A DNA stretch of 64,000 bases, taken from Rhizobium lusitanum. Lineage in GTDB: Bacteria; Pseudomonadota; Alphaproteobacteria; Rhizobiales; Rhizobiaceae. The position numbers and the translations under genes were made by a program. The stretch's first letter is position 1. Every line of letters starts with the position of its first letter. The stretch lies in the NCBI RefSeq assembly GCF_014189535.1, contig NZ_CP050305.1, positions 1 to 64,000 of the forward strand, given 5' to 3'. Under the pieces are notes generated by a model, which worked only from the letters and a program-made list of their open reading frames with translations, was not told where the DNA came from and did no database searches. This document shows positions 37,320 to 45,057 of the stretch, one piece after another.

Positions 37320-37655
37320 TCACCAGCCATAGCTGAAGGTGGCGCCGCTACCGCCATCGCCGTTCTGCTCGACATTGGCGCTGGTATCTCTACCGAACTG
37401 GAAAACGCCGTAAGCATTGTCGTTGCCATTCTGCCGAAGGATGGCGGAATGGCCGTTACCATGCTGCTCGCTGATACCGAGATCGCCGTGACTGTTCTGG
37501 CTTATGCCGGCGGTATTGCCGTGCCCCGACTGGCGAATGCCGGCGCCCCGAATGTTGCGATACAGCGAATAGAAGCGCAGGCCGGTCGCAAGCGCACCTG
37601 TATCTTCGGCACCACTGGGAGCAAAGGTTATTCGAACCAATGCTGAAGACGCCAT
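37320..37655 (-). pseudogene. Curlin-like (CsgA-type) protein lacking a signal peptide
   Basis: The 111-residue frame carries the rhizobial curlin layout: ITFAPSGAEDTGALATGLRF, then amyloid repeats with N-x-x-x-I-x-Q/E-x-G character (GIRQSGHGNTAGISQNSHG, GISEQHGNGHSAILRQNGN, AYGVFQFG, NVEQNGDG) and the terminal YGW. Family members begin with a signal peptide for CsgG-type export; here the frame starts at MASSALVRITF directly after a TGA codon, so the signal is lost. Either the export signal was removed by mutation or an upstream frameshift separates it. Not likely to form extracellular amyloid as it stands. Confidence 0.6.
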
Positions 37656-37805
37656 TCAGTTGGCGTTCACGCGGGCCTGCGCAACTCGGGATATCGCAGC
37701 CAATTACTGCATCTAGATGTGAAATCCAATAATCCGCGATTGTTCTTCATCCTCCCTTAGGCCAGCCCTGTCATTTTCGAACGGGAAAAGGCGAGGTACA
37801 AACGA

Positions 37806-38900
37806 ATGGATGAAAGCACGCTGCTGATAGGGCTATGTCGAAGCTTGGCCATGTCAGCTCTCGTGATCCTTGGATATTCCCGGGTGATCCAGGCCACCAC
37901 GGGGGCCGTCGCCGGCAATATCGGCGTTGGATTCCTTTTCGCGGCTGCCGGTATCCTTTCCATGAATGACCCGGTCATTTTTGCGCCAGGTGTGTTTTAC
38001 GATGGGCGCGTTCCGATCCTTGCGCTCGCCTACACCTTCTCTGGGCTAGCCGGTGCAATGATCACAGCCATCGTACTCGGTGGTTACAGGATTTGGCTTG
38101 GAGGAGCAGGGGTTTATGCGGGCCTCATCAGCATCTCTGTGACCGCTGCTGCCGGAATTGCTGTCGGTATGATTCCCAATCGCTTTTTCAGGCAGCGGCT
38201 CGGACGCCCTGCCGCTCTCAGTGCCGCCGCCACAATGTCGACCGTTTCCGTACTGGCGCTGCCCCATCTTTCGGTGGCGTCCTTCAACTATCATGCGGTT
38301 ATGCTGATAATGATCGCCAATCCGATTGGAATTTTTCTGCTGCATGATTTCCTCTCGAATGAAGGAAAGCGTATGAGGCTGTTCCGAGCGCTTGAGCATG
38401 ATGCTGCAGTCGATCCATTGACCAAGTTGGTCAATAGACGCGCATTTGATGCCAAAGCTGCGTTAGCTCTTTCTCTGGGACACAACCCGAACGGCGAATA
38501 CTCCGTCATTATGATCGACATCGATCATTTCAAAGCGGTGAATGATACATTCGGCCATGATACGGGTGACACCGTGTTGATGAACGTTGCCTCCATCATC
38601 GCGGCGTCAGTCCGCAAGGCGGACATCGTCGCTCGATTTGGCGGCGAGGAGATTGCAGTTCTGTTGCCCGGTTTGGGAAGTCAGAAAGCTGCAGCCGTCG
38701 CAGAAAAAATACGGTTGCGTGTAGAGGCAAATATCGTCACGAGCCAAGCAGGCGGGGTATCCGTGACAATAAGTGCTGGCGCGAGCGCAACCAATATTCA
38801 TCGGACGGAGGTGGCTGAGGCGCTGAAGGCCGCCGATGCCGCTCTTTACACCGCGAAGCGGTCTGGCCGCAACAGAGTTGAGATGGCGTTTGCCGCATAA
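37806..38900 (+). CDS. Membrane-bound diguanylate cyclase (GGDEF)
   Basis: The protein has 364 residues: an N-terminal membrane region with about six helices resembling the 5TM-5TMR-LYT sensor (residues ~5-185), then a GGDEF domain (DPLTKLVNRRAFD, MIDIDHFKAVNDTFGHDTGDTVL, active site RFGGEEIAVLLPG). The signature is GGEEI, an accepted variant of GGEEF, and the upstream D/N residues for GTP and metal are present, so it probably makes cyclic di-GMP. No RxxD inhibitory site is seen before the active loop. It ends at a strong hairpin shared with the convergent porin-like gene. Confidence 0.85.
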   Translation: MDESTLLIGLCRSLAMSALVILGYSRVIQATTGAVAGNIGVGFLFAAAGILSMNDPVIFAPGVFYDGRVPILALAYTFSGLAGAMITAIVLGGYRIWLGGAGVYAGLISISVTAAAGIAVGMIPNRFFRQRLGRPAALSAAATMSTVSVLALPHLSVASFNYHAVMLIMIANPIGIFLLHDFLSNEGKRMRLFRALEHDAAVDPLTKLVNRRAFDAKAALALSLGHNPNGEYSVIMIDIDHFKAVNDTFGHDTGDTVLMNVASIIAASVRKADIVARFGGEEIAVLLPGLGSQKAAAVAEKIRLRVEANIVTSQAGGVSVTISAGASATNIHRTEVAEALKAADAALYTAKRSGRNRVEMAFAA

Positions 38901-38916
38901 GCTTATAGGTGTGTTT

Positions 38917-38949
38917 CGAAGGTCTCCGCAAAACCTGCGGAGACCTTCG
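38917..38949. terminator. Bidirectional terminator between convergent genes
   Basis: A perfect 14-bp inverted repeat (CGAAGGTCTCCGCA with TGCGGAGACCTTCG), five-base loop, lies between the cyclase gene and the convergent outer-membrane gene. Confidence 0.75.
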
Positions 38950-38971
38950 ATGGTTTCAAAGTGTCAACCGA

Positions 38972-39718
38972 TCAGAACTGCTTGCGGAAGCCAACGGTGA
39001 CAGCGTTGCTGCTGAAGTCCGTGCTCGAGGACGTGCCGTCGCGCGCTGTGAAGTCGAAGTTGTCAGCGGCGGTATAGCGGTAGCCGATGTCCAGCGACGT
39101 CTTCTCGAACAGCGTCGAGCCAGAAAATACGCTCTGGAGATTGATGCCGACGCCCGCGTCGAGATGGTAGGCGAACGCGGTGTCATCGTCGTCGATCAGC
39201 GTTCCAACCGATCCGACGCCCTGCTTGCGGAGCTTCAGGTTGATCGCGCCGACGCCACCGCCGACGTAAGGCGTGAAGACCGACAGAAAGCCTGTGTCGC
39301 CGGCCGGGGCGAGCGGGATGTCGAGGTAGCCGTTGACGAAGCCCTGGATCGTGTTTGCGTCGCCATAGGAGTTGATCGATCCAACGCTGCCAAAACCGGT
39401 CACGCGGTGCTCATCGACCGAGGCGCTGCCGTAGCCGACTTCCAGTTCGACGCGTGGCGTCACGTAGCCCATGGAACCGAAGTTGTAGCCACCGCGGATA
39501 GCACTGTAGAAGCCCGTGTCATACTTGGTGTTGATGTTGAAGCCGCCTACGTCAAAGTCGGTGTGCTTCAGGAAGGATACCGAACTCAGCGAACCGAGGT
39601 AAAAGCCCATGCCGTTATCGACTGCCGAAGGCGGCTGCATTGGCGTGACCATGTCGGCAGCGGCGGCAGCGGAGAACAGCGAGGTTGAGATCAGGGCGGC
39701 GAGAATAAGCTTTTTCAT
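38972..39718 (-). CDS. Outer-membrane beta-barrel protein (OmpA-like barrel, Omp25/Omp31 type)
   Basis: The protein has 248 residues: a signal peptide MKKLILAALISTSLFSAAAA, then an eight-strand porin-like barrel (GMGFYLGSLSSVSFL, GFYSAIRGGYNFG, YVTPRVELEVGYGSA, FTPYVGGGVGAINLKL, LDIGYRYTAADNFDF) ending in AVTVGFRKQF with the terminal phenylalanine needed for BAM assembly. It is typical of the Omp25/31 and opacity-type proteins of Rhizobiales. AAGGAAC lies six bases before the ATG. A hairpin terminator follows. Confidence 0.85.
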   Translation of the reverse strand: MKKLILAALISTSLFSAAAAADMVTPMQPPSAVDNGMGFYLGSLSSVSFLKHTDFDVGGFNINTKYDTGFYSAIRGGYNFGSMGYVTPRVELEVGYGSASVDEHRVTGFGSVGSINSYGDANTIQGFVNGYLDIPLAPAGDTGFLSVFTPYVGGGVGAINLKLRKQGVGSVGTLIDDDDTAFAYHLDAGVGINLQSVFSGSTLFEKTSLDIGYRYTAADNFDFTARDGTSSSTDFSSNAVTVGFRKQF

Positions 39719-40026
39719 AATAGTTCCTTGGGCGTAGCCGAAAGTTCGTTTTCAATTCTTGTGATGCTCAAGGTCGATATAGGCCGTGGAATTCTGCCTC
39801 CTCGAATTAAGGCAGGCTTTTGAGTGCTAACTGCGACCGGTACTGGCGCGCCGTTACATTCCTGCCACAGTTGGTCGGTGCGCCATGCACGGACTGTATG
39901 ATCATACGCAGACGCGACCGAACAGGTCACAGATCTCGTCTCGCGAACGTTTCGGTGCAGCGCGCGCGCAGCTGCCGCCCGAAACGTCGAGCAAGGAGAT
40001 TGTGCGCGATCGTGAACTCGAATCGG
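39719..40026. other. Intergenic region, promoter of the barrel gene
   Basis: About 310 bases. It includes the promoter of the outer-membrane barrel gene on the left and the 3' end of the leftward secreted-protein operon on the right. No additional gene is supported. Confidence 0.4.
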
Positions 40027-40503
40027 TCAAAACGCACACCAAGATCGCTGCTTCGGTTCCCACGGTATAGCTACCCGTTGGCGGATGAGCTCATGGCCGA
40101 GATCTCGGCGATCGACTGAGACGAATGAGAGCGAATTGCCGCGACGATCGGTGCCTACACGGGCCATCGTGAAGGTCGACCCGTTCATCAACTGACCAAG
40201 CCTATCCGCCGCCAGCATCGCGCGTTCCTTCTCGCCCATACATCGGGCACGACCGTCTGGCGCATCGATATTGGCGATACGAATCGGCTCGCGATGATTG
40301 CCCCATCGATAGATGACGAAGCTGTCGCCACCTGCAATCTGGAGGGTAACCGGCTCACATGCGCTGTTCTCGCAATAGGTCGCATGAACGCTGAACCGGA
40401 TGATGGCCGACCGTGCACCTGCATCGGCCGGTGTGGCGACAGCGATCGGGATAAGCGCTGCGATTGCGGCAATTACCAGGTTGCAAAAAGATCTCCCCAT
40501 CAT
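40027..40503 (-). CDS. Secreted staphylococcal-nuclease-like protein, catalytic residues altered
   Basis: The 158-residue protein has a signal peptide (MMGRSFCNLVIAAIAALIPIAVATPADA) and an SNase/OB-fold domain (GGDSFVIYRWGNHREPIRIANIDAPDG, CMGEKERAMLAADRLGQLM, VGTDRRGNSLSFVSVDRRDLGHELIRQRVAIPW). Against staphylococcal nuclease, R35 is kept (IRI), D40 is kept, E43 is aspartate and R87 is replaced (DRRGNSL instead of DxYGR), so activity is doubtful. It is the last gene of the leftward operon opposite virB. Periplasmic nuclease-fold proteins recur beside rhizobial conjugation genes; role unknown. Confidence 0.7.
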   Translation of the reverse strand: MMGRSFCNLVIAAIAALIPIAVATPADAGARSAIIRFSVHATYCENSACEPVTLQIAGGDSFVIYRWGNHREPIRIANIDAPDGRARCMGEKERAMLAADRLGQLMNGSTFTMARVGTDRRGNSLSFVSVDRRDLGHELIRQRVAIPWEPKQRSWCAF

Positions 40504-40505
40504 GA

Positions 40506-40841
40506 TTAGTCCCAGGGAATGACAGCCATGAGTTCATGGTCGTCCCGGCCTGAATAACGGCCAAGGTTGGCATTAAGCTTTCCGTATCCGGTGTTGATGG
40601 TAAGGGTGAAATACTCCCCGCCGCTCTGGTTCTGCTTCTTCCAGATGCCACCGATTTCGACCTGGCTGCCGCGAGGACTTTTGGCGAAGAGGCGGAAGGC
40701 TGGCGCTTTGGGATTATCGCTGGTGTAGGCCTCTCCATTGATGTCGATGTCGTAAGAGATCGACGCGATATTCCCTTTCAAGGTTTTCCCATCTTCCGCA
40801 AACTGTACATAGTTTGTCAGTTCGGTTGGCTTTGCAGTCAT
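40506..40841 (-). CDS. DUF736-family protein
   Basis: The 111-residue cytoplasmic protein has the DUF736 pattern: NYVQFAEDGKTLKGNIASISYDIDI at the start, PAFRLFA, VEIGGIWKKQNQSGGEYFTLTI, and LNANLG near the end. DUF736 genes are a hallmark of rhizobial conjugative plasmids and integrated elements and are usually close to tra/trb or virB genes. The fold is a small beta-sheet, possibly nucleic-acid binding; unproven. It precedes the nuclease-like gene by two bases. Confidence 0.82.
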   Translation of the reverse strand: MTAKPTELTNYVQFAEDGKTLKGNIASISYDIDINGEAYTSDNPKAPAFRLFAKSPRGSQVEIGGIWKKQNQSGGEYFTLTINTGYGKLNANLGRYSGRDDHELMAVIPWD

Positions 40842-40953
40842 GGAGGTCGTCTCCTTTGCTTCGGTTTGAGTTGATTCTGCCGGGTGGGTTACCTTGGCCC
40901 GGGCGCCGAGCTTTGGGCGTTGTGCCTATACCCCGGCGAAACAATGCGGCGCC

Positions 40954-41538
40954 TCATTCTCGCTTGGCCGAGTGCGAAAACAGCACCCGATTGGGATGCG
41001 GCATGTCAGCATAGGCCCAAAGGCCGACACGTGACTGCTGGGCGATCGATTCCTCAAGGCTATAGGGCAGGTAGACCGGCTTGCCGGTGTTGGCCAGGGC
41101 GGCGAAGGCAAACCCCTGCGTGACCAGCAGAGTGCCGACGTCGAGGGCATTATTGCCGATATGGGCCGAGCAGATCACGAGGATGGTGGAGGGCTCGCCA
41201 GCGGCTGGGGCCATCAATTGAGCGACCGGCGCACAGGTGGGTTTGGTATCCTTGACGATCGCAGCCAGTATGGCGAGGGAGACCGCCCCACAGTCCTGCT
41301 TCTGGCCGGACTTGTCGGTGTAGGTCGTGCCACGAATGCAGGCCTGGACACCGTAGAGGCGCATGGTTTGACCTGCCTGTTGCCAGCTGTCCCCGGTCAG
41401 AAAGGTCACGCCCATCTGCGGAACAGCAAATACGTGGGATGGCTGTGCGGACTGGGCGTTGGCCAGGGTATGGGATGCCAGTGCTGCCAAGACGCTTGCG
41501 GCGAAGACCAGGATAGCCCCAATGTTCGCCGGCTTCAT
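40954..41538 (-). CDS. Secreted SNase-like (thermonuclease-fold) protein, divergent
   Basis: The 194-residue product has a signal peptide (IGAILVFAASVLAALASHTLANA) and a fold like the nuclease-like protein at 40027 (GDSWQQAGQTMRLYGVQAC, KQDCGAVSLAILAAIV, DVGTLLVTQGFAFAALANTGKPVYLPYSLEESIA, GLWAYAD). Conserved cysteines suggest a periplasmic protein. Only the arginine of the R35 position is recognisable (MRLYG); the acidic residues around it are not, so it is probably not a nuclease. Its ATG overlaps the stop of the upstream lysozyme-like gene by four bases. Confidence 0.6.
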   Translation of the reverse strand: MKPANIGAILVFAASVLAALASHTLANAQSAQPSHVFAVPQMGVTFLTGDSWQQAGQTMRLYGVQACIRGTTYTDKSGQKQDCGAVSLAILAAIVKDTKPTCAPVAQLMAPAAGEPSTILVICSAHIGNNALDVGTLLVTQGFAFAALANTGKPVYLPYSLEESIAQQSRVGLWAYADMPHPNRVLFSHSAKRE

Positions 41539-42203
41539 TGCTGTACCTCTTTCGCAGCAACGGGCGTGCAGTCGACGCCGTCATTGGAATTGGTGATGCA
41601 GCCGACATTATAGCCGGCGCCAGAGATGAGGTAGGAGCAGACGCTGGTGCCGGCGCCATCGCGCGTGCCGGCTGTGTTGCAGTCAAGGCCTGACTTTGCG
41701 AGGTTATAGAGCTTTCCTCCAACCCCGCATCCGAACTGGCATGCCTTCAGGATCGACGATTGCGAAACCGTGGCACATGTCCCCTGGTAGCAGACCTGCT
41801 GCCCGATCAGGCTCGTCATGCCGTTTTTCTGGGCCGCGGACCATTGGCCACGCTCATAGCGCTGCCAGGCCGTCACCTGTGCTGAAGGGCTGTTCAAAAA
41901 CTCCTCACGCGACCCGTCCCAGTAGGCTTGCAGCGTTCCGCTATCGCAGAATTGGAACGCGCCATAACAGCGGGTTCCGTTGACGACAGGGGAAACGCTG
42001 CCAAAATTTCCTTCGCTTTGGCTGACATTGGAGGCGTATTCGGCACATTCGGCCGGCAGTCCAGCGTTCAAAAGGCTGACGGCACTTTCACCGGCGAACG
42101 CCACCGATGCGACAAAACCCAATGCCAGGCCGAGATTTGCGAAGAGATCCCTTTTGCTGGGCAACCATAGAGAGGGAGATGCGGTTAGAGCGACAGATAT
42201 CAT
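41535..42203 (-). CDS. Lysozyme-like exported protein (putative peptidoglycan hydrolase)
   Basis: The 222-residue protein has an N-terminal membrane/signal segment (FANLGLALGFVASVAFAGES) and then a lysozyme/SLT-like core: AEYASNVSQSEGNFGSV with a candidate catalytic glutamate, NGTRCYGAFQFCDSGTLQAYW and VTAWQRYERGQW. The C-terminal half has eight cysteines, suggesting disulfides. A second muramidase is encoded by virB1 on the opposite strand, so this one may open the wall for another step. It overlaps both neighbours by four bases, within one operon. Enzymatic activity is inferred only from the motif. Confidence 0.6.
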   Translation of the reverse strand: MISVALTASPSLWLPSKRDLFANLGLALGFVASVAFAGESAVSLLNAGLPAECAEYASNVSQSEGNFGSVSPVVNGTRCYGAFQFCDSGTLQAYWDGSREEFLNSPSAQVTAWQRYERGQWSAAQKNGMTSLIGQQVCYQGTCATVSQSSILKACQFGCGVGGKLYNLAKSGLDCNTAGTRDGAGTSVCSYLISGAGYNVGCITNSNDGVDCTPVAAKEVQQ

Positions 42204-42649
42204 CGAATGGGCTCCACCTCATAGGAGCCGGTAAAGGCTTTGCCGTTCTCGCCGATCTCGGAGGTGGTGAGTGTCTTGGCGTCAGGCGACAGGACGGCCG
42301 TGCCACCGAGCGGCATCTGCGGATTGGCCATTCGAACCGGCGGTGTGTTAGGCCTCATCAGTACGAGTAAGGCCGTACACATCCCCTGCAAATTGCAATC
42401 GCCATTCGTCTGGGACAGCAACCACGTGCCCGATGGCGTTGCAATACGCGCCGTATAGATTTTGGCCGTCCCCACGGCCTGACGAATGCCGGCGAGATCG
42501 TCGTCGGCCCAAACGCCATCAGGATCGTGCGTGGCATCCTTGGTGGTGAGTTTGAGCGCAAGCTTATAGCCATCCTGGGCAGCAGCACGGTCAGTCGAGG
42601 TTAGCCCAAGGATCAGGCTCGTGGCCAAAACGGCGAGGATTGGTTTCAT
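42200..42649 (-). CDS. Secreted protein of unknown function in the virB-divergent operon
   Basis: The 149-residue product has a signal peptide (MKPILAVLATSLILGLTSTDRAAA) and a mature domain with one disulfide candidate (NGDCNLQGMC). It is beta-rich with short repeats of polar strands (TARIATPSGTWLLSQTN, GGTAVLSPDAKTLTTSEIG). It overlaps the lysozyme-like gene by four bases. I do not recognise the family. Its position suggests a periplasmic accessory of the conjugation channel. Confidence 0.6.
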   Translation of the reverse strand: MKPILAVLATSLILGLTSTDRAAAQDGYKLALKLTTKDATHDPDGVWADDDLAGIRQAVGTAKIYTARIATPSGTWLLSQTNGDCNLQGMCTALLVLMRPNTPPVRMANPQMPLGGTAVLSPDAKTLTTSEIGENGKAFTGSYEVEPIR

Positions 42650-42666
42650 GAGAACCTCCAGAAAGG

Positions 42667-43053
42667 TTAGCGCGAGAGACGGCGCCGGATTGCGCGAGCC
42701 TTATCGATCAGCGCGGTAAAACTCGCCGTGATGAGGCGCGCAAGATGGATTGGCTGGGTCAGCAATGTGCGGAAAAGTCGATAAAACGCACCGAGGGCGA
42801 CGTATAGGAATTTCAGGATGCATATTGCCGCCGCGCAGCAAAGTCCGATGAGCAATCCGTTGAAGAGCAGATAGAGCGCCAACACCAGAACAGTGTAGGG
42901 GAGGTTGCCCATTGGATTGGCGTAGACGGATTTCGCCGCGGTTGTGACCCAAATGCCGCCGATCGTCGTGATCCCGCTGATTGCAATCGCGGCAATGACG
43001 ATCTCTATCAAACCCAGGCGATGGAAGAACCAGATCTCCTTACGCATCAGCAT
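42667..43053 (-). CDS. Membrane protein of unknown function in the virB-divergent operon
   Basis: The 128-residue product has two strong membrane helices (LIEIVIAAIAISGITTIGGIWV and YTVLVLALYLLFNGLLIGLCCAAAICIL) and a basic C-terminal tail (KARAIRRRLSR) that should be cytoplasmic. It lies 17 bases upstream of the next gene of the leftward operon. No family is recognised. It could be an entry-exclusion or channel-accessory protein, but nothing in the sequence proves it. Confidence 0.55.
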   Translation of the reverse strand: MLMRKEIWFFHRLGLIEIVIAAIAISGITTIGGIWVTTAAKSVYANPMGNLPYTVLVLALYLLFNGLLIGLCCAAAICILKFLYVALGAFYRLFRTLLTQPIHLARLITASFTALIDKARAIRRRLSR

Positions 43054-43096
43054 ATTCCTTTGAACCCGCGTTTCGCTAAGCAGACGCTCCCGCCTG

Positions 43097-43570
43097 CTAT
43101 TTCTTCAAATCGAACCATGCACGGGTGCTTGAGCCGCCGTTTTGCCTGATGTCGAAATACCAGGGCCTCTCCCGTCGCGTTCGCGGTTGACGGTCCAGCT
43201 CGATCCGCTCGCCGCGCTCGGTCGTGTACCGGGCGCAATAGCTCTCCGAGCTACCCCCATGCCCGGATTGGGCTTCTGCTTCCACATAACCGGTCGGGCA
43301 ATCCTCAAACGCTTCATAGCCGGGCGCACCGGTGCCGGCAGCAGTACAGACCGGCCAGGAAAAGCCCGGCAAGACCATTGCGGCAATCAGCTTTTGCATC
43401 GGCGGAACACAGTAGGGAATGCCGTGCCAGCTCGGGGTTTGGGCTGCGACGCAAAGGACAATCTGGCACCCCCAATCCGCGTCCGCCGCGCGAGCAGCCG
43501 CGTGTTGGGAGGCCCAGAGCGCAAGCGCGGACGAGGCAAAAATCCCGCATCTGGTGATCAGCGACATACG
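43097..43570 (-). CDS. Secreted cysteine-rich protein, first gene of the virB-divergent operon
   Basis: The 157-residue product has a signal peptide (MSLITRCGIFASSALALWAS, cleavage near AARAADA) and a mature domain with six further cysteines (WGCQIVLCVAAQ, IPYCVPPM, PVCTAAG, EDCPTG, SYCARY), probably disulfide-bonded in the periplasm. The pattern resembles a small protein commonly found next to rhizobial virB clusters, but I know no function. It starts 89 bases from virB1 on the other strand, so both operons share one promoter region. Confidence 0.55.
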   Translation of the reverse strand, partial: RMSLITRCGIFASSALALWASQHAAARAADADWGCQIVLCVAAQTPSWHGIPYCVPPMQKLIAAMVLPGFSWPVCTAAGTGAPGYEAFEDCPTGYVEAEAQSGHGGSSESYCARYTTERGERIELDRQPRTRRERPWYFDIRQNGGSSTRAWFDLKK

Positions 43571-43604
43571 GATACCCACCATTTACAAACCGTTACAAAG
43601 CCAC

Positions 43605-43632
43605 TTGCTTATGGATCATGATTTTATATATA
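43605..43632 (+). promoter_or_regulatory. virB1: Candidate virB promoter
   Basis: TTGCTT (43605-43610) and TATATA (43627-43632), 16 bases apart, lie 27 bases before the virB1 start in an AT-rich tract. The same 89-base interval must also drive the divergent operon. Confidence 0.45.
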
Positions 43633-43658
43633 TGAACTATATAAGTCAGGAGACGCAA

Positions 43659-44363
43659 ATGTCCATAGCCTCCATTCGCGCCGCGATGCTCGTCGCAACC
43701 CTTGTTTACCCGTCGCTCGTTTTGGCAAATGACGCGTCGCCAATGTCGACCGCGGCCACCGTTGCAGCCTCGTCTTACTGCCCCGATGGCGTGGTGGATG
43801 GGGAGACTATTCGGCAGTTGATCGCCAAAGAAGCGGAGCGCCAGGACGCTGACGTCAGGCTGGCGCTTGCAATTGCCGATCAGGAGTCCGGTTTCGGTAC
43901 CCACGTCAATTCGCCGGCGGGTGCGCGCGGTCCCATGCAGCTCATGCCGGCAACCGCCGCTCGCTACAAGGTGGCGGACATTTGCGATGCGGCTCAGAAT
44001 ATTCGCGGTGGCGTCAGCTACCTCAAGGATCTCTCCGCCATGTTCGGCGGCAACATCATGCTTGTGGTTGCGGCCTACAATGCAGGAGAGGGCCGTGTGG
44101 TTGCAGCACGTGGCGTGCCGGCGATTGCCGAGACCGTTTCCTACACAGCACTCGTCACCAACGCCTATTTTGGCTTCGACAATATTTTGAAGGGCGGGAA
44201 ACGACCTGGCCAGACAGTCAAATTGGACACTCGAGCAGCTGTAGCCGGTGCCGACCTGCTGGCACAAACACCATCACCCGACAAACCCATCCCCATCAAC
44301 CAAAACAGAACTGAAGCCGGCGATCGCGATTGGATCGGCGGCTCGGTTCTTTACGTGCAGTAG
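43659..44363 (+). CDS. virB1: VirB1 lytic transglycosylase
   Basis: The 234-residue product starts at ATG 43659 (AGGAGA six bases upstream), with a signal peptide (MLVATLVYPSLVLAND) and a soluble lytic transglycosylase domain: catalytic E76 in AIADQESGFG, GARGPMQLMPATAARY and VAAYNAGEGRVVAARGVP. It cleaves peptidoglycan locally so that the type IV channel can assemble. It is the first gene of the virB operon; virB2 follows 17 bases downstream. Confidence 0.9.
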   Translation: MSIASIRAAMLVATLVYPSLVLANDASPMSTAATVAASSYCPDGVVDGETIRQLIAKEAERQDADVRLALAIADQESGFGTHVNSPAGARGPMQLMPATAARYKVADICDAAQNIRGGVSYLKDLSAMFGGNIMLVVAAYNAGEGRVVAARGVPAIAETVSYTALVTNAYFGFDNILKGGKRPGQTVKLDTRAAVAGADLLAQTPSPDKPIPINQNRTEAGDRDWIGGSVLYVQ

Positions 44364-44380
44364 TCCAGAAGGAGCCCCAG

Positions 44381-44734
44381 ATGAAGGCAAACTTGTATAA
44401 TCTCGCCCGGTCCACGATGTCCTCGCGACCGATCAGTGGAAACAGCCTTGTCCTCGTGGCCATTGCCGGCGCTGTGGCGATCGGCAATGCCGATTTGGCT
44501 TATGCCGCCGGCGACATTTTCCAGCCGATCAATTCGGTGTTCACGACGCTCCTGAACTTCATGACCGGAACCTTCGCCACGACAGCGGCGACCATCGCAT
44601 GTGCTGCGGTCGGCTATATGGCGCTGACGAGCCGTATCCCGTGGAGCTGGTGCTTCTCCATCATCGTCGGTATCGCCTTCATCTTTGGCGGCGCGCAGCT
44701 GGTGTCCTCCATGTCTTCGGGATTAGGCGGTTGA
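44381..44734 (+). CDS. virB2: VirB2-like pilin
   Basis: The 117-residue product starts at ATG 44381 with AAGGAG upstream. It has a long signal (residues 1-43, ending YAAG), then the mature pilin: FTTLLNFMTGTFATTAATIACAAVGYMALTSRIPWSWCFSIIVGIAFIFGGAQLVS, with two helices and the short basic loop between them. This is the conjugative pilus subunit. Its stop overlaps the virB3 start by one base. Confidence 0.87.
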   Translation: MKANLYNLARSTMSSRPISGNSLVLVAIAGAVAIGNADLAYAAGDIFQPINSVFTTLLNFMTGTFATTAATIACAAVGYMALTSRIPWSWCFSIIVGIAFIFGGAQLVSSMSSGLGG

Positions 44735-45024
44735 TGAGCGAGAGCCAGCCAAAGGCGGAGGTCGCGCCTCTCGTTCTCGGCCTTACCCGGCCACGAATGT
44801 TCTGGGGCGTGCCGATCGGTCTGTTCGTCGGCGAGCTGATGATCGTCGTCATGACGTTCCTCAACACCAAGAACCTGGCAATGTTCCTCCTCTTCCTGCC
44901 TCTGCATGCCGCGGCTTACGTGATCACGGTGCGCGATCCGCATCTGCCGAACGTCGTTCGGGTACGGATCGCCAAATGCCCCCTGGACGAAGAACCGTCA
45001 CTTCTGGGGCGGCAATTCCTATGA
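44734..45024 (+). CDS. virB3: VirB3-like inner-membrane protein
   Basis: The 96-residue product has the family opening (PLVLGLTRPRMFWGVPIGLFVGELMI) and two membrane helices, the second MFLLFLPLHAAAYVITVRDP. VirB3 works with VirB4 in pilus assembly at the inner membrane. The start at 44734 shares one base with the virB2 stop; virB4 begins 33 bases after its end. Confidence 0.87.
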   Translation: MSESQPKAEVAPLVLGLTRPRMFWGVPIGLFVGELMIVVMTFLNTKNLAMFLLFLPLHAAAYVITVRDPHLPNVVRVRIAKCPLDEEPSLLGRQFL

Positions 45025-45057
45025 ACCGTAACTCTTCAGAATCGCAAAGGGACGGCG

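Noticed and set aside
29797-43610. 18 of 21 bases shared between 29797-29817 and 43590-43610 (CCGTTACAAAG then ACTTGC)
   Set aside because: A match of this size is expected by chance several times in 64 kb, and only one of the two sites is clearly in a promoter.
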